A stretch of 64,000 bases of DNA. Source: F1-60-MAGs104 sp964355975. GTDB lineage: Bacteria > Planctomycetota > Phycisphaerae > Phycisphaerales > SM1A02. The translations under genes and the position numbers were made by a program. Location of the stretch: NCBI GenBank assembly GCA_964355975.1, contig CAYHFW010000011.1, forward strand, positions 1 through 64,000. The letters run 5' to 3'. The notes beneath the pieces are model-generated. The model worked only from the letters and a program-made list of their open reading frames with translations, ran no database searches and was not told where the DNA came from. Of the stretch, positions 48,383-57,184 are shown one piece after another. The stretch's first letter is position 1. Each line of letters starts with the position of its first letter.

Positions 48383-49972
48383 ATGGCGCCCACGCACCTT
48401 CCACGCAGAACTTTCGCGATCATTTCGCATCCCGACGCAGGCAAGACCACGCTCACAGAGAAGTTGCTTCTCTACGGCGGCGCGCTCGACTTGGCTGGTT
48501 CGGTCACCGCGCGCAAGACACAGCGGGCAACAGCAAGTGACTGGATGGAACTCGAAAAGCAGCGCGGCATCTCTGTGAGTTCGACGGTGCTGCAGTTCGA
48601 CTACAACGGATTTCGCATCAACCTGCTCGATACGCCTGGGCATAACGATTTCTCAGAAGACACTTACCGCGTGCTCACCGCCGTCGACGCGGTGATCATG
48701 GTGATTGATGCTGCGAAGGGAATCGAAACGCAGACGCGCAAGTTGTTCGAGGTCTGTCGTCGCCGCGGCGTGCCGATCTTTACGTTCATGAACAAGTGTG
48801 ACCGGCCGACGCGCGAACCGCTCGCACTCATCGACGAACTCGAGTCTGTGCTGGGCATCACGGCATTCCCCGTGAATTGGCCGCTCGGAAGCGGCCCAAC
48901 ATTTCGCGGCGTCTACGACCGACTCTCGCACACGGTGTCGCTGTTCGAGCGCACCCGCGCAGGCGCATTCGTCGCTCCTGTTCAAGTGCACTCGCTCGAC
49001 GACGATGCGGTGCGATCAAGGCTCGATGACTACGTCTACGCACAAGCGCGAGAAGAGATCGAACTGCTTCACGGCGCGGGCGAGACATTCGACGAGGCGC
49101 GCGTCGCGGCGGGGGCGGTCACGCCGGTGTATTTCGGCAGCGCGATGAACAACTTCGGCGTGCAGTTGTTGCTCGACGGGTTTCTCGCACACTCGGTCGG
49201 ACCAGGACCGCGCCCCGCAGGCGCGCGTCTCGTGCAACCCGATGAGCCACAGTTCAGCGGATTCGTCTTCAAGATTCAAGCGAACATGGATCCGCGCCAC
49301 CGTGACCGCATCGCGTTCGTTCGCGTTGTGTCTGGCGCATTCACGCGCGAAATGTCGGTTGTTCATGCACAGAGTGGACGGCGCATCCGACTCTCGAATG
49401 CGCAAAAACTCTTCGGACAGCAGCGCGAGACAGTCGAAGAAGGGCGCGCGGGTGATGTGGTCGGCATCGTCGGGCAAGATGCGCTTCGCATCGGTGACAC
49501 GCTCACCGAAGATCGCACGATCATCTACAACGAGATTCCACGGTTCGCTCCTGAGTGTTTCGCATACCTGCACAATCCGCAGCCTGGCAACTCAAAGAAG
49601 TTTCAACTCGGCATCGAGCAACTCTTGCAAGAGGGCGTCGTGCAGGTCTTGCGCATCGGCACAGGACAGTTTCAGCGCCAACTTCTCACCGCGGTCGGTC
49701 CACTGCAGTTTGAAGTTGTGCAGTACCGGTTGAAGGCCGAGTACGGCGCCGAGTCGCGCCTCGAATCAGCGCGCTGGAAGATCGTGCGCTGGTGGCGCAA
49801 GCCAGGTGCTGCGAGCGATTGGTTGCCCGATTTGCTTTCAGATGCAATCACCGGCAACGATCGCGACGATCAATCTGTTGTGCTCTTCACCGATGAGTGG
49901 GCGATGAAACAATTCTCGTCGCGCAACGCGGGCGTTGAGCTCTCGACGATTCCGTGGATTGACGAGCGGTAG
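48383..49972 (+). CDS. prfC: Peptide chain release factor 3
   Basis: A 529-residue translational GTPase that recycles RF1 and RF2. The G motifs are SHPDAGKTTLTEKLL, the switch region SDWMELEKQRGISVSSTVLQFDY, LLDTPGHNDFSEDTYR and FMNKCDRPTREP. RF3 features follow: VFKIQANMDPRHRDRIAFVRVVSG and the C-terminal domain with GPLQFEVVQYRLKAEY. Length matches E. coli RF3 (529). Start ATG 48383 (MAPTHLPRRTFAIISHPDAGK) was chosen over 48293, which overlaps the divergent gene's promoter. A TACAGT lies about 24 bases upstream. Confidence 0.95.
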   Translation: MAPTHLPRRTFAIISHPDAGKTTLTEKLLLYGGALDLAGSVTARKTQRATASDWMELEKQRGISVSSTVLQFDYNGFRINLLDTPGHNDFSEDTYRVLTAVDAVIMVIDAAKGIETQTRKLFEVCRRRGVPIFTFMNKCDRPTREPLALIDELESVLGITAFPVNWPLGSGPTFRGVYDRLSHTVSLFERTRAGAFVAPVQVHSLDDDAVRSRLDDYVYAQAREEIELLHGAGETFDEARVAAGAVTPVYFGSAMNNFGVQLLLDGFLAHSVGPGPRPAGARLVQPDEPQFSGFVFKIQANMDPRHRDRIAFVRVVSGAFTREMSVVHAQSGRRIRLSNAQKLFGQQRETVEEGRAGDVVGIVGQDALRIGDTLTEDRTIIYNEIPRFAPECFAYLHNPQPGNSKKFQLGIEQLLQEGVVQVLRIGTGQFQRQLLTAVGPLQFEVVQYRLKAEYGAESRLESARWKIVRWWRKPGAASDWLPDLLSDAITGNDRDDQSVVLFTDEWAMKQFSSRNAGVELSTIPWIDER

Positions 49973-50032
49973 TCGTACACTCTCGTGCATCGGTGGGCGC
50001 ACGCCGCGCTTGTCGCAACAGGAGACCACGAG

Positions 50033-50320
50033 ATGACCGAGCTCAACCCGCCCCCAGTCGCCTCACCGTATTCCAACCTGACGCTGCCCAAACCAAAGAA
50101 GAAGCCGCGCGGATTTCTCAATCCAGGCAAGGTGCGCGCATTCGCCTTCTATCTGATCACGCTCTGCATTCTCGTCAGCGTGGTGGCATCGATTCTGGCA
50201 ATCTGGGACTTCGCTCAACAGGATTCGCTCTGGCGCACGATTGCCACATGCGTTGTTGTCGCCTTTGGATGCGGCTTCTTTGCAGTCATCAACATGAGTT
50301 TCGGCACCCCCGAGGAGTAG
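50033..50320 (+). CDS. Small two-helix membrane protein, unknown function
   Basis: A 95-residue protein with two membrane helices (about residues 36-58, AFYLITLCILVSVVASILAIWDF, and 69-86, IATCVVVAFGCGFFAVIN) after a Pro/Lys-rich N-terminus (NPPPVASPYSNLTLPKPKKKPRG). ATG 50033 has CAGGAG about eight bases upstream. I know no family for it. It lies alone 60 bases after prfC. Confidence 0.7.
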   Translation: MTELNPPPVASPYSNLTLPKPKKKPRGFLNPGKVRAFAFYLITLCILVSVVASILAIWDFAQQDSLWRTIATCVVVAFGCGFFAVINMSFGTPEE

Positions 50321-50439
50321 CCCAGGCATCGTTCGAGGGGGTGAAAGGGCTCAATTTCAGCCATTTGCGCAGAAATAAGACAAAATGATCTTGATTTCAC
50401 GCTATGCTGATTCCACGCACCACCCGAGGAGTCAGCACC

Positions 50440-52509
50440 ATGACCACTGTCAACAGCTCATCGCATGCACCAATCCTTGATCCGCTCGAAGTCGAATCGG
50501 CGCGGAAGGTCTTGCTCGGATTCGAAGAGACCTGCCCAGAGACCCCGCCCATCACTGGCGTCTTTGTTCGACAACATCCAGGCGGATATGAGCCGCGTCA
50601 TCACGAGATCTGGGCGCGACTCTGCGATCGTCAGCGACCGCACCTTCGCGAATGCGCGAGCACTCTGTGGAAGCAGGGGGCCGCCGCACTTGGACTCGAC
50701 GAGCAGCGCGTTCCCGATGTCATCGAAGTCTCGCGCAAGTTGCGCGCGCTGACGGGTTGGGAAATCCGCCCCGTCACTGGGTACATGCCGCCGCGCGCGT
50801 TCTTTACATGTCTTGCGCATCGAATCATGCCAGTGACCGTTGTGGTGCGCGATCCACAACAAGAGGGCTATCTGCCCGAGCCCGATGCGTTTCACGACAT
50901 CTTCGGTCACGCGCCACTCTGTGCGGTGCCGCAGATTGCAAAGATCATGGAAGAGTTTGGCCACGCTGGACTCACCGCATCGACCGCTGAGCGCGAGCAC
51001 CTCACGCGCGTCTTCTGGTTCACGATTGAGTTCGGCCTGATTCGCGAAAACGGCAGCGTGCGCTTGCTCGGCGCAGGGCTCGTCTCATCGCCCGACGAAT
51101 CGCGCAGCGCCCTCGACTCGGCCAATGTCTCGCGGCTGCCATTCGACGCAGAGATGGTCGCCGACACGCCATTTGTGATTGACGAGTTTCAAGACCAACT
51201 GTTCGTGCTCGAGAACCTCAGCCAAATCGAAGAGTGGCTCGAACACCGCAAAGAACACGGTAAAACGTGCTCCGGCAAGTGCGGATGCACCGGCAAGGGA
51301 TCGTGCGGCGGCCACGGCACATCGACCATGTCGCGCGCCCTCGCATCCACATCGAAAGCGGATGCGCTCGAACTTCTCGCAGTCGATCACGTGCGCATGT
51401 ACGTGGGCAACGCGATGCAAGCGCGCGCGTACTACAGCTCACACTTTGGATTCATCGCAGATCAGTACAGCGATCTCACGACGGGTAGCCGTGAAGAGGC
51501 GACGCACCTCATGGTGCAGGGTGACATTCGTCTCGCGCTCACATCAGGGCTCACGACGCTGCATCCAGCAAGTCAAGAAGTGGCCCGATACGGCGATGGC
51601 GTGAAGGACATCGCATTCACCGTGGTCGACGCAGAGGCCGCCTACAAGCAAGCGATTCGCAACGGTGCCACGAGCGCATATGAGCCGCGCGAGGCGCGCG
51701 ATGGCAACAATCTTGTCGTGACCGCTGGCGTGCGAGCGTTCGGCCGAGTCGTGCACAGCTTCGTCAGCCGCCGCGGAATGTGTGGCGATGCGCAGGGCAA
51801 TGTTGGAACGCTGTTCGATCCAACGTTTCAGCCCGTGATCAATGAGCCGCTCAACGAGGTCAATCGCGAGCGCAGTTGCGGATTGTGCGCGCTCGACCAC
51901 TGCGTTGCGAACGTGGGGCAGGGCGAGATGAACCGCTGGGTCGATTGGTATAGCGAAGTGCTCGGATTCAAACTCTTCAAACACTTCGATGACAAAGACA
52001 TCTCGACCGAATACTCGGCACTGATGTCGAAGGTCATGGACAGCGCGCACGGCCGCAACATCGTGAAGATTCCGATCAACGAACCCGCGGCGGGTCGTCG
52101 CAAGAGTCAGGTACAAGAATTTCTCGATTGGCACGATGGAACTGCCGGCGTGCAGCACCTCGCGTTTCGAACGAGCGATGCGCTTGCAACCGTGCGTGAA
52201 TTGCGCCGCCGCGGCGTGAGTTTCTTGGGACTTCCAGCAACGTACTACGAACGGGTGTGGGACCGCGTCGAAGGGGCACTCGGCCGCAAGATCGAAGAGC
52301 CGCACGCGCTCGTGCAATCGCTCGGGCTGCTGCTCGACAGCGACGATGAGGGATACCTCTTGCAGGTCTTCACCAAGCCAGTGCAGGACCGCCCAACGCT
52401 GTTCATCGAGATCATTGGCCGCAAGGGGGCAACAGGATTCGGCAAAGGCAATTTCAAGGCACTCTTTGAAGCGCTCGAACTCGAGCAAGAGCGCCGCGGC
52501 AATCTCTAA
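50440..52509 (+). CDS. Fusion of phenylalanine 4-hydroxylase and 4-hydroxyphenylpyruvate dioxygenase
   Basis: A 689-residue two-enzyme protein. Residues about 25-270 are a bacterial aromatic amino acid hydroxylase: GYMPPRAFFTCLAHRIMPVT, FHDIFGHAPL (iron ligands His 152 and His 157) and FTIEFGLI (Glu 197). Residues about 310-689 are HPPD: VDHVRMYVGNAMQARAYYSSHFGF, LDHCVANV (His 487), VQHLAFRT (His 573) and LFIEIIGRKG (Glu 657) as iron ligands, all present. The linker at 275-292 is Gly/Cys-rich, with Cys at 277, 281, 283 and 289. The first half makes tyrosine; the second uses 4-hydroxyphenylpyruvate, so an aminotransferase must act between them. ATG 50440 has GAGGAG upstream. hmgA follows 29 bases downstream. 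Confidence 0.93.
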   Translation: MTTVNSSSHAPILDPLEVESARKVLLGFEETCPETPPITGVFVRQHPGGYEPRHHEIWARLCDRQRPHLRECASTLWKQGAAALGLDEQRVPDVIEVSRKLRALTGWEIRPVTGYMPPRAFFTCLAHRIMPVTVVVRDPQQEGYLPEPDAFHDIFGHAPLCAVPQIAKIMEEFGHAGLTASTAEREHLTRVFWFTIEFGLIRENGSVRLLGAGLVSSPDESRSALDSANVSRLPFDAEMVADTPFVIDEFQDQLFVLENLSQIEEWLEHRKEHGKTCSGKCGCTGKGSCGGHGTSTMSRALASTSKADALELLAVDHVRMYVGNAMQARAYYSSHFGFIADQYSDLTTGSREEATHLMVQGDIRLALTSGLTTLHPASQEVARYGDGVKDIAFTVVDAEAAYKQAIRNGATSAYEPREARDGNNLVVTAGVRAFGRVVHSFVSRRGMCGDAQGNVGTLFDPTFQPVINEPLNEVNRERSCGLCALDHCVANVGQGEMNRWVDWYSEVLGFKLFKHFDDKDISTEYSALMSKVMDSAHGRNIVKIPINEPAAGRRKSQVQEFLDWHDGTAGVQHLAFRTSDALATVRELRRRGVSFLGLPATYYERVWDRVEGALGRKIEEPHALVQSLGLLLDSDDEGYLLQVFTKPVQDRPTLFIEIIGRKGATGFGKGNFKALFEALELEQERRGNL

Positions 52510-52538
52510 GACACACACTCACACGAAGGAGAGTCAAC

Positions 52539-53744
52539 ATGTGCTACTACATCGCGCGCGGGTCCATTCCACACAAGCGTCATGTGCGTCATGAGGTCGA
52601 CGCGCACCTCGCATATGAAGAAGTATTTGGCACCGAGGGATTTTCGGGAACAACAAGCACGATCTACCACCGTCATCCGCCGACTGCGGTTGAGTCGAGC
52701 GAGATCGGCGATGTCATCGAGCCGACCTATGTGCAGACGCGCGCCCTTCGCATGCGTCATCTGCGCACCAATCATCTCGCCCCCGAGGGCGACGCGATCA
52801 CTGGCCGCAAAGTTCTGCTCGGCAACAGCGATGTCGAGATCTCGCTCTGCGTTCCCAATGATGTGATGCCATCCCTCTATAAGAATGGACAGGCCGATGA
52901 GTGCATCTACATGCAGTGCGGCAGTGGAAAACTGACAACACTCTTTGGGTGCCTCACGATGGCAACGCGCGACTTCGTCGTGATTCCGAAGGGAACGATT
53001 TATCGAATGGACTTCGACGAACCAGGCGCGCGCTTTCTGACGATGGAGTTCGTCAATGGATCGCATGTGCGTCCACCCAAGCGCTATCGGCAGGGTGGCG
53101 AGGGGCAGTTTCTCGAGCACAGTCCATACTGTGAGCGCGACATTCGTCCGCCGCAGGGACCATTCGGAACGCCGCCCTCAGCGAAGGTGAATGGCATGTA
53201 CGAGGTGATCGTGAAGGCGCGCGGTGCGCTGCACTCGTTTCGCTATCTGCACGATCCGATGGACATCATCGGATTCGACGGCGCATGTTGGCCATACTGC
53301 TTCAACGCGATGGACTTCGCCCCAATTGTCGGACAGTTGCATCTGCCGCCGACCGTGCATCAAGTCTTCGAGGGGCACAACGCGGTGATTTGCTGTTTCT
53401 GCCCGCGCCCACTCGATTTTCATCCCAATGCAATTCGTGTGCCCTATGCGCACTCAAACATCGACAGCGATGAAGTGATGTTCTACGCAGAGGGCAACTA
53501 CACGGCGCGCAGAGGAATTGAAGAGGGATCGCTCACGCTGCATCCGCTTGGAATTCCGCACGGTCCACATCCTGGCACGATCGAGGCGACGCAAGATCAG
53601 CGCGTCACGAACGAACTCGCAGTGATGTGCGACACGTTTCGTCCGCTTGCGCCAACAGCCGTTGCGCTTTCGATCGATGATGCGAAGTATCCAGCGAGTT
53701 GGTGTGCAGCCAAGCCCGCCCAACTCGTCGGATCGCACTCATAG
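52539..53744 (+). CDS. hmgA: Homogentisate 1,2-dioxygenase
   Basis: A 401-residue iron enzyme that opens the ring of homogentisate, the product of HPPD, to maleylacetoacetate. Recognisable blocks are DECIYMQCGSGKLTTLFGCLTMATRDFVVIPKGTIYRMDF (cupin core), GFDGACWPYCFNAMDFAPIVGQLHLPP, YAHSNIDSDEVMFYAEGNYTARRGIEEGSLTLHPLGIPHGPHPG (metal-ligand His and Glu region). It is shorter than mammalian and Pseudomonas enzymes (about 430-445), as in other short bacterial homologues. ATG 52539 has AAGGAGAG upstream. It follows the PAH-HPPD fusion and completes three steps of tyrosine breakdown; maleylacetoacetate isomerase and fumarylacetoacetase genes are not in the window. Confidence 0.92.
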   Translation: MCYYIARGSIPHKRHVRHEVDAHLAYEEVFGTEGFSGTTSTIYHRHPPTAVESSEIGDVIEPTYVQTRALRMRHLRTNHLAPEGDAITGRKVLLGNSDVEISLCVPNDVMPSLYKNGQADECIYMQCGSGKLTTLFGCLTMATRDFVVIPKGTIYRMDFDEPGARFLTMEFVNGSHVRPPKRYRQGGEGQFLEHSPYCERDIRPPQGPFGTPPSAKVNGMYEVIVKARGALHSFRYLHDPMDIIGFDGACWPYCFNAMDFAPIVGQLHLPPTVHQVFEGHNAVICCFCPRPLDFHPNAIRVPYAHSNIDSDEVMFYAEGNYTARRGIEEGSLTLHPLGIPHGPHPGTIEATQDQRVTNELAVMCDTFRPLAPTAVALSIDDAKYPASWCAAKPAQLVGSHS

Positions 53745-53783
53745 CGACCGTCGCGCGTCTGCGATGTCGCCAAACTGCGTGGG

Positions 53784-54281
53784 TTACTTGCCCTTCTTGG
53801 GAGCGCGGTAACTCTCGCGCTTCGCTGCACCCTTTGGCCGCGTGCCCGCTGGAACAGGGCGGTGGCCGAGTTCTTGGTAAGCCACGCGAAACCGCTCGAG
53901 GGTGGTCGTGTCGAGAAAGGCATCCATGTTCGCTTGAATCGCCACGAGCGAGTCGTGCAATGCGCAGGGGGCTCCCGCACCGCAGATGCCGCCGCCGAAG
54001 GGACAGTTGGTTCCGGTGTCGGGTCGCTCGAAGAGGTCGAAGATCTCGCGCAGCGTGATCGCCTTTGGCGCGCGCGCGAGGGTGTAGCCGCCACCAGGAC
54101 CGCGCGATCCGGTCACGATGCCTGCTCGCGAGAGGCTCGAGAGAATCTTCGCCACGAATGGCGCTTGCAGCCCGCGTGCAGTCGCGAGTTGCTCGGCATT
54201 GAGTCGGGTCTTACCGCCGTCGTAAACCTCAGCAAGGCGACTGGCTGAGGCGATGGCACACTCTGTTTGCTTTCCGTACAC
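53784..54281 (-). CDS. Rrf2-family Fe-S/redox transcription regulator, divergent from nosZ
   Basis: A 165-residue paralogue of the regulator at 22962-23453, beginning with the same YGKQTE motif. Residues about 1-65 form the winged helix; GSRGPGGGYTLARAPKAITLREIFDLFERP matches the other copy closely. The sensor loop has CPFGGGICGAGAPCALHD, with three cluster-ligand Cys. The C-terminal 20 residues are Lys/Arg-rich. Start is GTG 54281 with GGAGG five bases upstream. It is divergent from nosZ, so it probably senses NO, O2 or Fe-S status and controls nos; that is inferred from position and family (NsrR/IscR-like). Confidence 0.9.
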   Translation of the reverse strand: MYGKQTECAIASASRLAEVYDGGKTRLNAEQLATARGLQAPFVAKILSSLSRAGIVTGSRGPGGGYTLARAPKAITLREIFDLFERPDTGTNCPFGGGICGAGAPCALHDSLVAIQANMDAFLDTTTLERFRVAYQELGHRPVPAGTRPKGAAKRESYRAPKKGK

Positions 54282-54364
54282 GAGAACCTCCTAATGCGAA
54301 AAAGATACAGGTTTATCGAAATGAGCGTGAAAACGCTGAATCTGTGTGTTTTTGGACCGACCCC

Positions 54365-54430
54365 TTGACACGGGGAGGGCGCCTCACCATAATTGAAGAG
54401 TTGAAGGTCTATATATCTGAAACAGAGACC
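54365..54430 (+). promoter_or_regulatory. nos operon promoter and candidate operator
   Basis: TTGACA (54365-54370), a 17-base spacer and CATAAT (54388-54393) form a good promoter 70 bases before the nosZ ATG. Just downstream of the expected transcription start is a dyad with arms GGTCT (54406-54410) and AGACC (54426-54430); its first half resembles the sequence at the cbb3 promoter. It is a candidate Rrf2 operator. Confidence 0.6.
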
Positions 54431-54463
54431 TCTCAGAGTTCGGTGATCCAAGGAGACTCGACA

Positions 54464-56521
54464 ATGTCAAACAATCGCATTCACAAGTTCGCACCGTACG
54501 TCACTGGATCACTCCTGCTGACGTTGAGTTCGTTCGCTGCTGCGCAAGCGACATCTGCAATTCCACCAGAAGCAGCCGAAATCGCAGCAGAGCGTCAGCT
54601 CTCGCCCGATGACGTCACTGCAGCGCTCATGACATACATGCCATCTGGAAAGTTCGACGAGTACATGCTCTTCTCGTCGGGCGGACACAGCGGTCAAGTG
54701 TTCGTCATCGGTGTTCCATCGATGCGACTGCTTCGCACCATCGCCGTGTTCACCCCAGAACCATGGCAGGGGTACGGATACGGCGTCGGCAACGACATTC
54801 TCGCAGAGGGCGCAGGTCCGCTCGGCGAGACGCATTGGGGTGACACGCATCATCCCGCACTCAGCGAGACCAAGGGTGAGTACGACGGCCAGTTCTGTTT
54901 TATCAACGACAAGAACGCCGCACGACTCGCCGTGATCGACCTGCGCGACTTCGAGACGAAGCAGATCATCAAGAATCCGCTCGCACTCTCTGATCACGGT
55001 GGTGCCTGCGTGACTCCAGACACTGAGTACGTCATCGAGGGTGGCCAATTCGCAATGCCACTCGGAATGACCTACGCACCGATGGATCAAGCCTCGTACG
55101 ACGCGACCTACCGCGGAATGGTGACGTTCTGGAAGTTCGACCGAACCAAAGGCCGCATCGACCAATCGAAGTCATTCGCGATCGAGTTGCCTCCATACTG
55201 GCAAGATCTCTTCGATGCCGGAAAACTCGCGAGCGCAGGTTTCGTCTTCGGAAACTCGTTCTGCTCTGAGCGTGCCACTGGTACTGCCAAGATCGGCGAC
55301 AAGAACTACTTCGAGTCTGGTTGCAGCCAAGCAGACACCGACATGTTGCACATCATCGACATCAAACTCGCTGAGAAGGCCGCGTGGGGTCCGAAGTCGA
55401 AAAAGATCAACGGGATGACAGTCATTCCGCTCGATGTCGCTTCTGCCGAAGGAGTCTTGTACTTCGCGCCAGAGCCAAAGAGTCCACACGGTGCAGACGT
55501 GACACCAGGTGGCGAGTTCATCGTTGTCTCAGGAAAGCTCGATCCGCACGTGACGGTCTATTCGATCGAGAAGATCAAGGCGACGATCGCAGCAAAGAAG
55601 TGGACGAAGGATGCGTATGGCGTTCCTCTGCTCGATTTCGATTCGATCGTCGAAGCGCAAGTCGAACTGGGCCTTGGCCCATTACACACACAGTTCGACG
55701 ACAAGGGATATGCCTACACGTCGCTCTTTCTCGATAGCGCGGTCGCACGTTGGACGCTCGGTGGTCCATACGCATCAAAGCACCCTGAAACACCATGGTC
55801 ACTCGTGGGCAAGGTGCCAGTGCAATACAACATCGGCCATCTCGGATGTGCCGAAGGCGACACAACGAGTCCAGACGGCAAGTACCTCATCGCGTTCAAC
55901 AAGTGGTCGCTCGATCGGTTCCCATCAACAGGACCGCTGCTTCCGCAGAACTTTCAGCTCGTGGACATCGCAAAGACCGGTGACACGATGAAGGTGATCT
56001 ACGACATGCCCGTTGGATTTGGTGAGCCTCACTATGCGCAGATGATCAAGGCCGACAAGATCAAGGCTTGGTCTGTCTATCCAGAAATTGGATGGAATCC
56101 GCATACGCAGTCGGTCGATCCAACTGCGGCGAAAGCTGGCGAAGAGCGCATTGAGCGCACTGGCAGCATCGTCAATGTCTATACGACTGTGACACGCAGC
56201 CATTTCAAGCCAGAGCGCGTTGTTGTGAAAGAGGGCGACACGATCATCTGGCATCTCACGAGTCTCGAACGCGCAGTTGATGCGACCCACGGCTTCGCGC
56301 TAGCGGGTCACGACATCAACCTGAGCCTCGAGCCTGGTGAAGCTGCAACGATCGAGTTCACCGCGACAAAGGCGGGTGTCTATCCCTTCTACTGTTCTGA
56401 GTTCTGCAGCGCATTGCACTTGGAAATGGTGGGCTACTTCTTGGTTGAGCCTGCTGAGGGTGCTGCGAAAATCTCCTCTGACACTGCAACACCTGTTGAT
56501 GCAGCAAAGAAGGGAAGCTGA
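54464..56521 (+). CDS. nosZ: Nitrous oxide reductase, clade II (Sec-exported)
   Basis: A 685-residue periplasmic copper enzyme reducing N2O to N2. The signal peptide (about residues 1-27, HKFAPYVTGSLLLTLSSFAAAQA) lacks a twin-arginine motif, which marks the atypical clade II enzymes. The N-terminal seven-bladed propeller holds the CuZ site (DTHHPALSE, then ALSDHGGACVTPD). The C-terminal cupredoxin domain holds CuA: CSEFCSALHLEM at about residues 644-655, with Cys, Cys, His and Met ligands present. ATG 54464 has AAGGAG upstream. It is the first gene of the nos operon, and the next gene follows after 3 bases. Confidence 0.96.
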   Translation: MSNNRIHKFAPYVTGSLLLTLSSFAAAQATSAIPPEAAEIAAERQLSPDDVTAALMTYMPSGKFDEYMLFSSGGHSGQVFVIGVPSMRLLRTIAVFTPEPWQGYGYGVGNDILAEGAGPLGETHWGDTHHPALSETKGEYDGQFCFINDKNAARLAVIDLRDFETKQIIKNPLALSDHGGACVTPDTEYVIEGGQFAMPLGMTYAPMDQASYDATYRGMVTFWKFDRTKGRIDQSKSFAIELPPYWQDLFDAGKLASAGFVFGNSFCSERATGTAKIGDKNYFESGCSQADTDMLHIIDIKLAEKAAWGPKSKKINGMTVIPLDVASAEGVLYFAPEPKSPHGADVTPGGEFIVVSGKLDPHVTVYSIEKIKATIAAKKWTKDAYGVPLLDFDSIVEAQVELGLGPLHTQFDDKGYAYTSLFLDSAVARWTLGGPYASKHPETPWSLVGKVPVQYNIGHLGCAEGDTTSPDGKYLIAFNKWSLDRFPSTGPLLPQNFQLVDIAKTGDTMKVIYDMPVGFGEPHYAQMIKADKIKAWSVYPEIGWNPHTQSVDPTAAKAGEERIERTGSIVNVYTTVTRSHFKPERVVVKEGDTIIWHLTSLERAVDATHGFALAGHDINLSLEPGEAATIEFTATKAGVYPFYCSEFCSALHLEMVGYFLVEPAEGAAKISSDTATPVDAAKKGS

Positions 56522-56524
56522 TTC

Positions 56525-57184
56525 ATGTCACCCCTGCTCAAATCAATTCTTGGGCCGCGGGTGCCTCTGCAGGAGGGCAGGAAGCATCGTGGGCGATTCG
56601 TCGCCCCGATGCTCCTGCTCGCCCTGGGGGGGATTCTGTTTGTTGTAAGCAGCGCGATGCCGTGGTGGAACATGACTCTGCATGCGCCGCAGTATCCAAA
56701 GGGATTGCACCTCGAGGCGCATCTCAACAGCATCTCTGGCGATGTGCAAGAGATTGACACATTGAATCACTACATCGGAATGCGGCCGCTTGGTGAGGCT
56801 GCAACGCTCGAACGAAAACTCGCATGGTTGGCGGTGGCATCGATGGCGCTGCTGATTGTCGCTGCGATCTTCATTCACTCGAAGTGGGCGGCACTCTGCG
56901 TGCTTCCAGCGATTTCGTTTCCGTATGTGTTCTTGGCAGATCTCGCGTATTGGATGAACGACTTTGGTCAGAACCTTGATCCGCACGCGGCGTTGTCGAA
57001 GGCGATCAAACCGTTTACACCGCCGGTTCTTGGACGCGGAACGATTGGACAGTTTCACACAGACGCATTGCCTGGCACCGGAATGTGGCTTGCATTTGCA
57101 GCGGGACTCATCCTGATCGCCGCGCTCTGGTTTCATCGCCGTGCGTACAAGCCACTCGCCGATCGCGCGCAGGTGCCTGCATGA
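56525..57184 (+). CDS. nosB: NosB-like membrane protein of the nos operon
   Basis: A 219-residue membrane protein between nosZ and nosD with about four helices (residues about 27-45, 96-114, 118-138 and 185-205). Blocks include SAMPWWNMTLHAPQYPKGLHLEAH, HYIGMRPLGEAATLE and a terminal HRRAYK. Clade II nos clusters usually have a small membrane protein, NosB, at this position; the assignment rests mainly on position and topology, so it is tentative. It shares the transcript with nosZ (gap of 3 bases), and its TGA overlaps the nosD ATG (ATGA). The role of NosB in other organisms is unclear. Confidence 0.75.
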   Translation: MSPLLKSILGPRVPLQEGRKHRGRFVAPMLLLALGGILFVVSSAMPWWNMTLHAPQYPKGLHLEAHLNSISGDVQEIDTLNHYIGMRPLGEAATLERKLAWLAVASMALLIVAAIFIHSKWAALCVLPAISFPYVFLADLAYWMNDFGQNLDPHAALSKAIKPFTPPVLGRGTIGQFHTDALPGTGMWLAFAAGLILIAALWFHRRAYKPLADRAQVPA

